From NCBI RefSeq assembly GCF_018325905.1, contig NZ_AP021901.1:4960001-5024000 (forward strand): a stretch of DNA of 64,000 bases. Reading direction: 5' to 3'. This document shows positions 35,720-45,123 of this stretch, piece after piece (the stretch's first letter is position 1; the number at the start of each line of letters is the position of its first letter). This stretch comes from Pseudomonas sp. St316. GTDB taxonomy: Bacteria > Pseudomonadota > Gammaproteobacteria > Pseudomonadales > Pseudomonadaceae. Position numbers and translations under genes: made by a program. The notes beneath the pieces were generated by a model. It was given only the letters and a program-made list of their open reading frames with translations, ran no database searches and was not told the DNA's origin.

Positions 35720-35879
35720 CGGCCACCTCCTGAAAAAATGTCCGGCTATTCTAGTGGCTGTGCGGCGAGTTCGTTAGCGCAAATTCTACGGCCCGGCTGC
35801 CACTCGGCACCGGGTGCCGGTTTACAGGACGCCGGTCGCGGGTAGAATGGCGCCCTCCCTTTCAGCCTGAGCGGACTTC

Positions 35880-37334
35880 ATGGCGTTGCCGACCCTGCGG
35901 ATCATTGGTTTCATCATCGGCATCTTCCTGATCACCCTGGCGATCTTCATGGTCGTGCCCATGGCCACGCTGATGATCTTCGAGCGCACCGGCGACCTGC
36001 CGTCGTTCCTCTGGTCGAGCATGATCACCTTCCTCGCCGGCCTGGCCCTGGTGCTTCCCGGGCGTCCGGAACACATCCACCTGCGCCCGCGCGACATGTA
36101 CTTGCTGACCGTCAGCAGTTGGCTGGTGGTGTGTATCTTCGCCGCCCTGCCCTTCCTGCTGACCCAGCACATCAGCTATACCGATTCGTTCTTCGAGAGC
36201 ATGTCGGGGATCACCGCCACCGGCGCCACCGTGTTGAGCGGGCTGGACACCATGTCCCCGGGCATCCTGATGTGGCGCTCGCTGCTGCACTGGCTCGGCG
36301 GTATCGGCTTCATCGGCATGGCGGTGGCGATCCTGCCCCTGCTGCGCATCGGTGGCATGCGGCTGTTCCAGACCGAATCGTCGGACCGCTCGGAAAAAGT
36401 CATGCCCCGTTCCCACATGGTGGCGCGGCTGATCGTGGCGTCCTACGTGGGCATCACCATTCTCGGCACCCTCGCGCTGTGGTGGGCCGGGATGAGCCTG
36501 TTCGATGCCATCAACCATTCGATGTCAGCGATCTCCACCGGCGGCTTCTCCACCTCGGACCTGTCCCTGGCAAAATGGACCCAGCCGGCGGTGCACTGGG
36601 TCGCCATCGTCATCATGATCCTCGGCAGCCTGCCGTTTGCCCTGTATGTCTCGATGCTGCGAGGCAATCGCCGGGCGCTGATCAAGGACCAGCAGGTCCA
36701 GGGGCTTATCGGCGTGCTGCTGGTGACCTGGCTGGTACTCGGCACCTGGTATTGGGCGACCACGGACCTGCATTGGCTGGACGCGCTGCGGCACGTGGCG
36801 CTGAACGTGACGTCCATCGTCACCACCACCGGTTTCGCCCTGGGCGACTACAGCCTGTGGGGCAACTTTTCGCTGATGCTGTTCTTCTACCTGGGATTCG
36901 TCGGCGGTTGTTCGGGCTCGACGGCCGGCGGGATCAAGATCTTCCGCTTCCAGGTCGCCTACATCCTGCTGCGGGCCAACCTCAATCAACTGATCCACCC
37001 CCGCGCGGTGATCAAGCAGAAATACAACGGTCATCGCCTCGACGAAGAAATCGTCCGCTCGATCCTTACGTTCTCGTTCTTCTTCGCCATCACCATCTGC
37101 GTGATCGCCCTGCTGCTGTCGCTGCTGGGCGTGGAATGGATGACGGCGCTGACCGGTGCCGCCAGTACCGTGTCCGGCGTCGGCCCGGGGTTGGGGGAAA
37201 CCATCGGGCCAGCCGGCAACTTCGCACCGCTGCCGGACGCGGCCAAGTGGATTCTGTCAGGCGGCATGCTGCTGGGCCGACTGGAGATCATCACGGTGTT
37301 CGTGCTGTGTATCCCGGCGTTCTGGCGTCACTGA
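35880..37334 (+). CDS. trkH: TrkH-type potassium transporter
   Basis: Inner-membrane K+ uptake channel subunit that works with the NAD-binding TrkA. The 484-residue product is highly hydrophobic with multiple membrane segments and the repeated selectivity-loop regions: SGITATGATVLSGLDTMSPG, SAISTGGFSTSDLSLAKW, TSIVTTTGFALGDYSLWGN and GAASTVSGVGPGLGETIGPA. Length matches TrkH/TrkI of gamma-proteobacteria. Its 3' end overlaps the convergent AraC-type gene by 44 bp. Pseudomonads can have more than one Trk-type protein, so the exact paralogue is not certain. Confidence 0.93.
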   Translation: MALPTLRIIGFIIGIFLITLAIFMVVPMATLMIFERTGDLPSFLWSSMITFLAGLALVLPGRPEHIHLRPRDMYLLTVSSWLVVCIFAALPFLLTQHISYTDSFFESMSGITATGATVLSGLDTMSPGILMWRSLLHWLGGIGFIGMAVAILPLLRIGGMRLFQTESSDRSEKVMPRSHMVARLIVASYVGITILGTLALWWAGMSLFDAINHSMSAISTGGFSTSDLSLAKWTQPAVHWVAIVIMILGSLPFALYVSMLRGNRRALIKDQQVQGLIGVLLVTWLVLGTWYWATTDLHWLDALRHVALNVTSIVTTTGFALGDYSLWGNFSLMLFFYLGFVGGCSGSTAGGIKIFRFQVAYILLRANLNQLIHPRAVIKQKYNGHRLDEEIVRSILTFSFFFAITICVIALLLSLLGVEWMTALTGAASTVSGVGPGLGETIGPAGNFAPLPDAAKWILSGGMLLGRLEIITVFVLCIPAFWRH

Positions 37335-38351
37335 CCGCTTCAGGTTGGCTCGCCAACCGCGCCCGGTATTCGCCAGGCGTGGTGTCGAACCAGCGGCGGA
37401 AGGCCCGGAAAAAATTGCTCGGGTCGGCAAACCCCAGCAGATAAGCAATTTCCAGCAGTGTCATGCCCGGTTGCGCCAGGTACTGCTCGGCCAGCTCGCG
37501 ACGGGTGTCCTCCAGCAAACTCTGGAAACTGGTGCCCTCCTCCTGCAAGCGCCGCTGCAAGGTGCGCTGCGACAGGTGCAGCGTCTGCGCCACCACGTCA
37601 CGCTTGGGCTCGCCCTGGGGCAACAGTCGGCACAACACTTGTCGCGCCTTGTGGGTCACACGGCTTTCCGAAAACCGCGCGAGGTACTCACCGGCAAACC
37701 GGTCATGCAACTGCGCCATGGCTTCGTTGGCCGTAGGTAGCGGCGCCTCCATGTCGGCCCGTTCAAAAATCAGCGCGTCATAAGACGCGCCGAACACCAG
37801 CGGCGCGCAGAAGGCTCGCTGATAAGGCACCGGGTCCAGGGGTTCGGCGCCTTGGAACAGCACTTTTACCGGGTGCAAGGTACGTCCGGTCAGCCAGTTG
37901 CACAGGGCCAACGCACAGGCCAGGGATGCTTCGGCACTTTGACGAGTGGGGGCAAATGGTCGCCGTGCACCGTCAAGATCAGCCCATAGCCTTCTTCCAA
38001 CCGGCGAAAACTCAAGTCGGCGCTTTCGGCAATGATCCGCTGGTATCGCACCAGTCGCTGGAAGCCCTCCGCCAGCGTGCGACTGGACATCAAGGCGTAG
38101 CCCGCCACATGGAACGAGGCCGGGCGCACCACCCGCCCCATGTTCAAGCCAATGGCCGGGTTACCGGACAATTCCACCGCCCGTTGCCAGAGCCGCGTCA
38201 TCGAGTCCTGGGGGAACCGCGCATCCGGATCGTCCAGCGCATCAAAGTCCAGCCCCAGTTGCTTGAACAGCACCCGACAATCCAGACCGTCCATTTCCAA
38301 CGCCTTGACAATACCCATCGCCCAGCTTGAAGAAGTCGTTCGTTCGTTCAT
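37291..38351 (-). pseudogene. AraC-family regulator, broken by a 1-nt frameshift
   Basis: The N-terminal frame (38351 to about 37950) encodes an 'arabinose-binding'-type domain of OruR-like AraC regulators (AMGIVKALEMDGLDCRVLFK; RLVRYQRIIAESADLSFRRL). The C-terminal frame (to 37291) encodes the AraC HTH pair (TLHLSQRTLQRRLQEEGTSF; LLEIAYLLGFADPSNFFRAF). Read through the join, the frames give ...HGDHLPP/TRQSAEASLACALALCNW, which needs one more base in the G5 run at 37948-37952. The intact protein would have about 350 residues, normal for the family. Either a genuine slip (possibly reversible) or a sequencing indel. The target gene is unknown. Confidence 0.85.
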
Positions 38352-38510
38352 GACGTTTTACTTGCATGACGAGCCGCAGGGTACGGCTGGATTTGCGAAG
38401 GATACTAAAGTGGCGCTGATTGTCACTGGCCGTTGCTAATGGTGGCTCTAGACTTCAATCAGTTGATAAATGCAAACCCCACCAGAACAATAACCAAAGA
38501 GCCTGCAGTC

Positions 38511-38822
38511 TTGGAAAACGCCAAACGATTCAATACCTTCGCCGAGTTCTACCCGTATTACCTCGGCGAACACAGCAACAGCACGTGCCGACGATTGCAT
38601 TTCATCGGCACCTCCCTGGTCATCCTGGTGCTCGTGATGGCCGTCGTTGTTGGTAGCGGGTGGCTGTGGCTCGCCCTGCCCGTGGCCGGCTACGGCTTTG
38701 CCTGGGTCGGGCACTTCTTCTTCGAAAAAAACCGTCCCGCCACCTTCCAGCATCCGCTCTACAGCCTGCTCGGCGATTTCGTCATGTACCGCGACATGCT
38801 GCTGGGCAAGGTGGCGTTCTAG
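38511..38822 (+). CDS. Mpo1/DUF962-like small membrane protein
   Basis: A 103-residue protein of the DUF962 (YGL010w/Mpo1-like) family: KRFNTFAEFYPYYLGEHSNS, one or two hydrophobic helices (LVILVLVMAVVVGSGWLWLA), then GYGFAWVGHFFFEKNRPATF with the conserved His/Glu. Yeast Mpo1 is an iron-dependent dioxygenase that alpha-oxidises 2-hydroxy fatty acids; the bacterial role is not known. I chose TTG 38511 because family members begin about here (ENAKRF); the frame is open further upstream (ATG 38433) but that part is not like the family. It lies 14 nt before the HD-domain gene. Confidence 0.85.
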   Translation: MENAKRFNTFAEFYPYYLGEHSNSTCRRLHFIGTSLVILVLVMAVVVGSGWLWLALPVAGYGFAWVGHFFFEKNRPATFQHPLYSLLGDFVMYRDMLLGKVAF

Positions 38823-38836
38823 CCAAAGGATTGCCT

Positions 38837-39427
38837 ATGAACACTCATGCACGCTTTACCCACATGCAGGACGGCACCCAGGAAGACTGGGCGATCATCG
38901 CAGCCGACTTCAGCGCCTATGCCCGGCAATTGCCGGGGCGGATCCTGGCCCACTTGAAGCTGCTGGACGGCGATTTCGGCGGGTTCCCGGTGGACCGCCT
39001 GACCCACTCCCTGCAAACCGCCACCCGTGCCTACCGTGACGGACGGGACGAGGAATACGTGGTCTGCGCCCTGCTCCACGACATCGGCGACACCCTGGGT
39101 TCGTATAACCACCCGGACATCGCCGCGGCGATCCTCAAGCCCTTCGTCAGCGCCGAAAACCTGTGGATGGTGGAGAAGCACGGGATTTTCCAGGGCTATT
39201 ACTTCTTTCATCACCTGGGCATGGACCGGCACCTGCGCGAGCAGTTTCTTGAACATCCGCAGTACCAGGCGACAGTCGACTTTTGTGCGAGATATGACGC
39301 GGCGGCGTTCGACCCCGAGTACGACACCCTAGCGCTGAGCTTCTTCGAGCCGATGCTGGAAAGTGTGTTCGCCACGCCGAAGCAGTCGATCTACAAGGCG
39401 GCGATGGCGGAGCAGCCTTCTGGCTGA
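38837..39427 (+). CDS. HD-domain phosphohydrolase
   Basis: A 196-residue HD-superfamily protein. Visible metal motif: RLTHSLQTATRAYRDG, EEYVVCALLHDIGDTLG (the HD pair) and later YYFFHHLGMDR. HD proteins cleave phosphate esters such as nucleotides; the substrate is unknown. ATG 38837 follows AAAGGA at 6 nt. It probably shares a transcript with the DUF962 gene. The tandem repeat array starts about 30 nt after its stop. Confidence 0.87.
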   Translation: MNTHARFTHMQDGTQEDWAIIAADFSAYARQLPGRILAHLKLLDGDFGGFPVDRLTHSLQTATRAYRDGRDEEYVVCALLHDIGDTLGSYNHPDIAAAILKPFVSAENLWMVEKHGIFQGYYFFHHLGMDRHLREQFLEHPQYQATVDFCARYDAAAFDPEYDTLALSFFEPMLESVFATPKQSIYKAAMAEQPSG

Positions 39428-39454
39428 CAGATTGCTGGGGACCGCTGCGCGGTC

Positions 39455-39828
39455 CATCGCGGGCAAGCCTTGCTCCCACAGGTGTTATCGGCGCTCATAG
39501 GCGGTGGGTACTTGTGGAAGCAAGCCTTGCTCCCACAGGTGTTGTCGGCGCTCATAGGCGGTGGGTACTTGTGGAAGCAAGCCTTGCTCCCACAGGTGTT
39601 GTCGGCGCTCATAGGCGGTGGGTACTTGTGGAAGCAAGCCTTGCTCCCACAGGTGTTGTCGGCGCTCATAGGCGGTGGGTACTTGTGGAAGCAAGCCTTG
39701 CTCCCACAGGTGTTGTCGGCGCTCATAGGCGGTGGGTACCTGTGGAAGCAAGCCTTGCTCCCACAGGTGTTGTCGGCGCTCATAGGCGGTGGGTACGTGT
39801 GGGAGCAAGGCTTGCCCGCGATGGCGTC
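39455..39828. repeat. 57-bp tandem repeat array flanked by inverted REP sequences
   Basis: Six units with a 57-bp period (TGCTCCCACA recurs at 39471, 39528, 39585, 39642, 39699, 39756). Each unit contains an internal palindrome (GTGGAAGCAAGCCTTGCTCCCAC-type, arms GTGG-AGCAAG and CTTGCT-CCAC) plus a constant spacer (GTCGGCGCTCATAGGCGGTG). The array is bounded on the left by CATCGCGGGCAAGCCTTGCT and on the right by its inverse (AGCAAGGCTTGCCCGCGATG), the REP ends also seen at 63586-63674. Because 57 is divisible by 3, long repetitive open frames appear on both strands; I do not regard them as genes. Confidence 0.95.
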
Positions 39829-39836
39829 ATGAAGGC

Positions 39837-40655
39837 CTACACCGGCTCGGTCACTTTCAACTCAGCCTTGACCAGCGCGTCGCGCGCCTGGGCCTCCGCC
39901 AACCGATACAACTCGATCGACCCGTCCCAGTGCTCGATCAGCGCCGTGCAGGATTCGACCCAATCGCCACAATTGAGGTACTCCACCTCGCCCACCATCC
40001 GCATCTCGGCATGGTGGATATGCCCACAGACCACACCATGCAGTTCGCGCTTCACACACTCGTGGGCGATGGCTTCTTCGAAGTCGCTGATGAAGCTCAC
40101 AGCGGTCTTGACCTTGTGCTTGAGGTACGCCGACAACGACCAGTAACCGTAGCCGTAACGGGCCCGCCAATGGTTGAGCCAGCGGTTCAGCGTGAGGGTG
40201 AACTCGTAGGCCGAGTCCCCGAGAAACGCCAGCCAACGGTGGTACCGCGTGATGACATCGAACTGGTCGCCATGAATCACCAACAAGTGCCGACCATCGG
40301 CAGTGACGTGCACAGCTTCATCCACCAACTGGATATTGCCCAGGATCAGCTTCGAATAGCGCCGCAGGAATTCGTCATGATTGCCAGTGACGTAGATCAC
40401 TTCGGTGCCGCGCTTGCTCATGGTCAGCAAGCGGCGAATGACGTTGGTGTGGGCCTGGGGCCAATACATGCCACCGCGCAGTTTCCAGCCGTCGATGATG
40501 TCCCCCACCAGGTAGATCTTGTCGGCGTGGTAGCCCTTGAGAAACTGCGACAGGTGCTCGGCCTGGCAATCCCGGGTGCCCAGGTGCACATCGGAAATCC
40601 ACAGGGTGCGAACACGCTGTTTGCGGCTGGGCCTGGCGAGCTCGGCGCTGGTCAT
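39837..40655 (-). CDS. LpxH-like metallophosphoesterase
   Basis: Calcineurin-type phosphoesterase, 272 residues from ATG 40655 (AGAGGG upstream). Metal motifs: TLWISDVHLGTRDC, YLVGDIIDGW, YVTGNHDEFLRR, LVIHGDQFD and GVVCGHIHHAE. The family includes UDP-2,3-diacylglucosamine diphosphatase relatives (LpxH2-like) in lipid A synthesis, but this longer form often accompanies a separate LpxH, so its substrate is uncertain. No operon partner on this strand. Its stop is 9 nt from the repeat array. Confidence 0.87.
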   Translation of the reverse strand: MTSAELARPSRKQRVRTLWISDVHLGTRDCQAEHLSQFLKGYHADKIYLVGDIIDGWKLRGGMYWPQAHTNVIRRLLTMSKRGTEVIYVTGNHDEFLRRYSKLILGNIQLVDEAVHVTADGRHLLVIHGDQFDVITRYHRWLAFLGDSAYEFTLTLNRWLNHWRARYGYGYWSLSAYLKHKVKTAVSFISDFEEAIAHECVKRELHGVVCGHIHHAEMRMVGEVEYLNCGDWVESCTALIEHWDGSIELYRLAEAQARDALVKAELKVTEPV

Positions 40656-40790
40656 TGGGCAACCCTCTGATCGTTTTCGCCACTGTGCACGCCAGCGGTT
40701 AATGGCCCATGACAAACGCAAGTCCATTGCATGACAGCGCCGGGCGTTGCGCCCTCGGTGTATGCTGGCGGCCTGACACGGGAGACCGCG

Positions 40791-41540
40791 ATGAGACCGA
40801 TCCTCACGCTACGCCACTACAGCCACGACTTGATCGTCCACAGCCATGACCATGCCCAATTGGTGTTTGGGCTATCTGGCGCGCTGGATTTCGAGGTTGA
40901 AGGCCAGGGCAGCCAGGTGGTGCAACAGAGCTTCGTGGTGATACCGGCCGGTGCGCATCACGCCTGCGGCAGCCCCCACGGCAGCCGTTGCCTGGTGTTG
41001 GATGTGCCCAGTGATGATTGGGTCGGCCAATGCCTGGGGGATCACGCCGACGCCAGCCGCCGTTTGCTTGACGACACCGCTCGCCTGCCCCTGGATGCGG
41101 GGCAAAGCCAGTTGGTCAGTTGGTTGGCGGGTAGCCCGGTGGATGATCCGGTGATCGCCCAGCAAGGCGCGGTGCTGCTGCTGGCGAGTCTCAATAACGC
41201 TCGCCAGGAAACCCTCGGCGGCCGGCGCCTGCCCTACGCCGCACTCAACGCCCACATCGACCAGAACGCCGCCTATCCGCTGCAAGTGGCGGACCTGGCG
41301 CGAGTCGCCGGTCTCTCCAACGCCCGCCTGCACGCGCGCTTTGTCGCCGAGTGCGGGCAAACCCCGATGGATTACATCCGCAGCCGCCGCTTGCACAAGG
41401 CCGTGGCCTTGTTGCGTGAATCGCAGCTGCCCATCGGCGAGATCGGCCAGCGGGTCGGCTACAGCTCCCAGAGTGCCTTTGCCGCGGCGGTGCTGCGCGA
41501 ATTCGGCCTCTCGCCGGGCAGGCTGCGGCGTCAGCGCTAG
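40791..41540 (+). CDS. AraC-family regulator with cupin domain
   Basis: A 249-residue regulator from ATG 40791 (GGGAGA upstream). The N-terminal cupin (HSHDHAQLVFGLSGALDFEV; SFVVIPAGAHHACG) carries likely ligand-binding histidines; the C-terminal pair of HTH motifs (LQVADLARVAGLSNARLHAR; GEIGQRVGYSSQSAFAAAVL) is typical of AraC. It lies 92 nt before the EamA permease on the same strand and may control it. The inducer is unknown. Confidence 0.9.
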   Translation: MRPILTLRHYSHDLIVHSHDHAQLVFGLSGALDFEVEGQGSQVVQQSFVVIPAGAHHACGSPHGSRCLVLDVPSDDWVGQCLGDHADASRRLLDDTARLPLDAGQSQLVSWLAGSPVDDPVIAQQGAVLLLASLNNARQETLGGRRLPYAALNAHIDQNAAYPLQVADLARVAGLSNARLHARFVAECGQTPMDYIRSRRLHKAVALLRESQLPIGEIGQRVGYSSQSAFAAAVLREFGLSPGRLRRQR

Positions 41541-41632
41541 ATTCGCGCTAAAAATCGCTAGGATCGCGACAGACAGAAACGGTCCGCAACAGGTTCAATA
41601 CCCTGACGCTCAACCGTTGGACAAGGATTGAA

Positions 41633-42523
41633 ATGACGCCCCGTACTGCCCTCGGCGCCCTGCACATTGGCGCACTCATGTTTGGCCTGACCGGTGTCTT
41701 CGGCAAACTCGCCGCCGCCTCGCCGGCGGTCATTGTGTTCGGTCGCGCCGTCTTCGCCGTGCTCGCCCTGGCACTGTTTGCCCGGTTCGCCAGCAACAGC
41801 CGCTGGCAGAAACTGCGGGCCCAGGATGGCCGGCGATTGCTGCTTGGGGGGTTGTTGCTGGCCGGGCATTGGGTGAGTTTCTTCATCGCCGTGAAGGTGG
41901 CTGGCGTGGCGATCGCCACGCTGGGGTTCGCCAGTTTCCCGGCCTTCACGGTGTTGCTTGAAGGGCTGATCTTCCGCGAACGGATTCGCGCCAATGAAAT
42001 CTGCTTGGTGGTGCTGGTGAGCGTCGGCCTGGTGTTGGTCACGCCGAACGTCGACCTGGCCAGCGGCGCTACCACCGGTTTGCTGTGGGCCGTGGCCTCG
42101 GGCCTGCTGTTTTCCCTGTTGTCATTGACCAACCGCGCCGGTTCGGCGCACGTCCCGCCGGTGCAAGCCGCGCTGTGCCAGAACGTGGTGGTCGGGTTGT
42201 GCCTGCTGCCAATGGCCGCGCCACAATTGAGCGACGTGCGCCCCATCGACTGGTTGTGGATCGGCTTGCTCGGCGTGTTCTGCACCGGCCTGGCCCACAG
42301 CCTGTTCGTCGCCAGCCTGGCGGTGATCAAGGCCCGCACGGCGGCGGTGGTGTTCGCCATGGAGCCGGTCTACGGCATCACCATGGCCTGGTGGCTGTTC
42401 GACGAGCGCCCGACCCTGCGCATGCTGCTGGGCGGCACGGTGATCATCGCGGCCATCGTGATCTCAAGCCAACTGGGCGGTTCGAAGAAACCGGGGGTTG
42501 GCGCCCAAGCCGCGTCTCACTGA
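41633..42523 (+). CDS. EamA/DMT-superfamily permease
   Basis: Inner-membrane transporter of 296 residues with about ten predicted membrane helices in two EamA halves (ALHIGALMFGLTGVFGKLAA; second half near TTGLLWAVASGLLFSLLSLT). DMT permeases export amino acids or metabolites; the substrate cannot be told. The AraC regulator upstream may control it. Its stop overlaps that of the convergent Rdx-like gene by 7 bp. Confidence 0.9.
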   Translation: MTPRTALGALHIGALMFGLTGVFGKLAAASPAVIVFGRAVFAVLALALFARFASNSRWQKLRAQDGRRLLLGGLLLAGHWVSFFIAVKVAGVAIATLGFASFPAFTVLLEGLIFRERIRANEICLVVLVSVGLVLVTPNVDLASGATTGLLWAVASGLLFSLLSLTNRAGSAHVPPVQAALCQNVVVGLCLLPMAAPQLSDVRPIDWLWIGLLGVFCTGLAHSLFVASLAVIKARTAAVVFAMEPVYGITMAWWLFDERPTLRMLLGGTVIIAAIVISSQLGGSKKPGVGAQAASH

Positions 42524-42804
42524 ACCCGATCGTTGTGGCCCAGGTCCCGCGCCGGGTCGATCCGGTCGCGGACCCGCTGCTTGAGAACCTTGGCTTCGGG
42601 AAAACCGCCATCGGCCTTGCGCTCCCAGATCTGCGTGCCGTCGCAACTGATGTGGAACACACCGCCGGTGCCCGGCACCAGGGACACTTTGCCCAAGTCA
42701 TCGGCGAAGGTGCTGAGCAGTTCCTGGGCCAGCCAGGCAGCGCGCAACAGCCACTGGCACTGGGTGCAATAGGTGATGACGACTTCCGGTTTGTGTTCGG
42801 TCAT
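42517..42804 (-). CDS. SelT/SelW/SelH (Rdx) family thioredoxin-like protein
   Basis: A 95-residue protein (ATG 42804 after AGGAG) of the Rdx family. It has the redox motif Cys13-Thr-Gln-Cys16 in VVITYCTQCQWLLRAAWLAQ and the family core GTGGVFHISCDGTQIWERKA. Eukaryotic relatives carry selenocysteine at the CxxU site; here it is cysteine. Function is presumed thiol redox, substrate unknown. Divergent from plpD (65 nt), convergent with the permease. Confidence 0.9.
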   Translation of the reverse strand: MTEHKPEVVITYCTQCQWLLRAAWLAQELLSTFADDLGKVSLVPGTGGVFHISCDGTQIWERKADGGFPEAKVLKQRVRDRIDPARDLGHNDRVQ

Positions 42805-42869
42805 GGCGGGTGGACTCCTGGGTTCGAAGGCGTCGGTATAATACCCGCCTTTGATCGCCCGCCCCGAGA

Positions 42870-45077
42870 TTGACGATGCGCCGCCTCCTGCCCCTCCTGC
42901 TTCTGTTGCTGTTGCCCCTGCTCGGCCATGCCAACGAGCCCGCCGTCGAGGCGCCACGCCAGAAAATCGGCCTGGTGCTGTCCGGCGGCGCCGCACGGGG
43001 GCTGGCCCACATCGGCGTGCTCAAGGCCCTGGAAGAGCAAGGCATCAAGATCGATGCCATCGCCGGCACCAGCATGGGCGCGGTAATCGGCGGGCTGTAT
43101 GCCTCGGGCTACAAGATCGACGAACTGGAAAAACTCGCCCTGGGCATCGACTGGCAACAGGCTCTGTCCGATGCGCCGCCACGCAAGGACGTGCCCTTCC
43201 GGCGCAAGCAGGATGACCGCGACTTCCTGGTCAAACAGAAACTGAGCTTTCGTGACGACGGCAGCCTCGGCCTGCCCTTGGGGGTCATCCAGGGCCAGAA
43301 CCTGGCCCTGCTGCTCGAAAGCCTGCTGGCCCACGCCAGCGATACACGGGACTTCGACAAACTGCCGATCCCGTTTCGCGCAGTCGCCACTGACATCGCC
43401 ACGGGCGAAAAAGTCGTGTTCGGCAAAGGCCACCTGCCCAAGGTCATTCGCGCCAGCATGTCGATCCCGGCGGTGTTCGCCCCGGTGGAACTGGACGGCC
43501 GGCTGCTGGTGGACGGCGGCATGTCCGACAACATCCCTTTGGACGTGGCCCGGGAAATGGGTGTGGACGTGGCCATCGTGGTCGATATCGGTACGCCCCT
43601 GCGCAACCGCAAGCAACTGGTCACAGTGGTCGATGTGCTGAACCAATCGACCACCCTGATGACCCGGCGCAACTCTGAAGAGCAACTGGCAACGCTGAAG
43701 AAAGACGACGTGCTGATCCAGCCGGCGCTGGCGAGCTTCGGCTCTACCGATTTCGGCCGGGCCCAGGACATGATCGACGCCGGTTACCGTGCCACGCGGA
43801 TACTTGAGGCACGCCTGGCTCCTCTACGCCCGTCCGAGGCGCACGATGCCCAGCTCATGGCCGCACGCACCCCCAGCGAGCGCACGCCGGTCATCACCGC
43901 CATTCGTGTGGAGAACGACTCGAAAGTCGGCGATGACGTGATCCGCTATTACGTTCGCCAGAAGATCGGCGAGCCACTGGACCTGGGCCGCTTGCAGACC
44001 GACATGGGCACGCTCTATGGCCTGGACTACTTCGAACAGGTGCAATACCGCGTGGCTCGCAAGGGCCCGGATCACACGCTGGTGATCAGCGCCCGGGGAA
44101 GACGCACCGGCACCGACTACCTGCGGCTGGGCCTGAGCCTGTCGGACGACATGCGCGGCGACAGCGCTTTCAACCTGGGGGCCAGCTATCGGGTCAACGG
44201 CATCAATCGCCTGGGTGCCGAATGGCTGACCCGGGCGCAGATCGGCGACAAGCAGGAGCTGTACAGCGAGTTCTACCAGCCATTGGATGTCGGTTCACGC
44301 TACTTCATCGCCCCCTACGGGCAATTCGAATCCCGCAACGTGGAGTCCATCCTGGACAACGATCCGGTGGCCCAGTATCGCGTCGAGCGCTATGGCTTCG
44401 GGCTGAACGTAGGCCGCCAGATCGGCAACAACGGCGAAATCCGCTTCGGTGTCGGCCAGGCCTGGGGCAAGGCGGATGTGCGCATTGGCGACCATGACCA
44501 ACCCAGCGAAAACTTCAATGAAGGTTTCTATGAGCTCAAGTACTCCTTCGATTCATTCGACAACGTGTATTTCCCCCACGAAGGGGAAGACATCGGCCTG
44601 AGCTGGCGCCAATACGAACCGGGGCTGGGTTCCGACCAGCGTTACCGGCAGTGGGAGTTCAAGCTGGACAAGGCCCTGAGCAGCGGCCCGAACACCTTTA
44701 TCCTGGGCGGGCGCTACGGTCGAACACTGGACACTGCTGAGGTCGTGACTTCCAGCTTTGTGCTCGGTGGCGCGCGGCAACTGTCAGGCTTTCGCGAAGA
44801 CGGGGTATCCGGGCAGAACATCAGCCTGATGCGTACCGTGTATTACCGCCGCCTCACACCCCGGGCCTATCTGCCACTGGACTTCCCGCTGTACATCGGC
44901 GGCTCATTGGAACGCGGCCGGGCCTGGAACAACGACAACGAATTCGACAGCGGCTACATCAACGCCGCCAGCATTTTCGTAGGCTTCGATACACCGCTGG
45001 GGCCACTGAATTTCAGCTATGGCTTTAACGATGATGATGAACAGGCGGTGTATCTGAACCTGGGGCAGACATTTTGA
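42870..45077 (+). CDS. plpD: PlpD-type patatin phospholipase autotransporter (type Vd secretion)
   Basis: Single-chain type Vd autotransporter of 735 residues. A Sec signal peptide (about 1-20, ending LLGHA) precedes a patatin-like lipase domain (about 30-300) with oxyanion loop SGGAARG, nucleophile Ser67 in GTSMG and Asp214 in VDGG. A POTRA domain follows (about 330-410; PVITAIRVENDSKVGDDVIR), then a 16-strand-type Omp85 barrel to the end, closing with LNLGQTF, a C-terminal Phe typical of outer-membrane proteins. P. aeruginosa PlpD is a secreted phospholipase A1 with this layout. ATG 42876 is an alternative start. Confidence 0.93.
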   Translation: MTMRRLLPLLLLLLLPLLGHANEPAVEAPRQKIGLVLSGGAARGLAHIGVLKALEEQGIKIDAIAGTSMGAVIGGLYASGYKIDELEKLALGIDWQQALSDAPPRKDVPFRRKQDDRDFLVKQKLSFRDDGSLGLPLGVIQGQNLALLLESLLAHASDTRDFDKLPIPFRAVATDIATGEKVVFGKGHLPKVIRASMSIPAVFAPVELDGRLLVDGGMSDNIPLDVAREMGVDVAIVVDIGTPLRNRKQLVTVVDVLNQSTTLMTRRNSEEQLATLKKDDVLIQPALASFGSTDFGRAQDMIDAGYRATRILEARLAPLRPSEAHDAQLMAARTPSERTPVITAIRVENDSKVGDDVIRYYVRQKIGEPLDLGRLQTDMGTLYGLDYFEQVQYRVARKGPDHTLVISARGRRTGTDYLRLGLSLSDDMRGDSAFNLGASYRVNGINRLGAEWLTRAQIGDKQELYSEFYQPLDVGSRYFIAPYGQFESRNVESILDNDPVAQYRVERYGFGLNVGRQIGNNGEIRFGVGQAWGKADVRIGDHDQPSENFNEGFYELKYSFDSFDNVYFPHEGEDIGLSWRQYEPGLGSDQRYRQWEFKLDKALSSGPNTFILGGRYGRTLDTAEVVTSSFVLGGARQLSGFREDGVSGQNISLMRTVYYRRLTPRAYLPLDFPLYIGGSLERGRAWNNDNEFDSGYINAASIFVGFDTPLGPLNFSYGFNDDDEQAVYLNLGQTF

Positions 45078-45123
45078 GGGGATGAGCGTTTGCCTGGACA
45101 GGATTGACAGCCTGACAGGCCGC

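Noticed and set aside
37890..38351. Two separate small AraC-like genes instead of one broken gene
   Set aside because: The halves are the ligand and DNA-binding domains of one protein and join in frame with one added base in the G5 run.
39455..39828. CRISPR array
   Set aside because: Period is constant and the 'spacers' are identical in every unit; no cas genes nearby.
39391..39832. Repetitive open frames on both strands through the 57-bp array
   Set aside because: The 57-bp unit is a multiple of three and simply lacks stops; the units are palindromic REP-derived DNA, and start sites and coding bias are absent.
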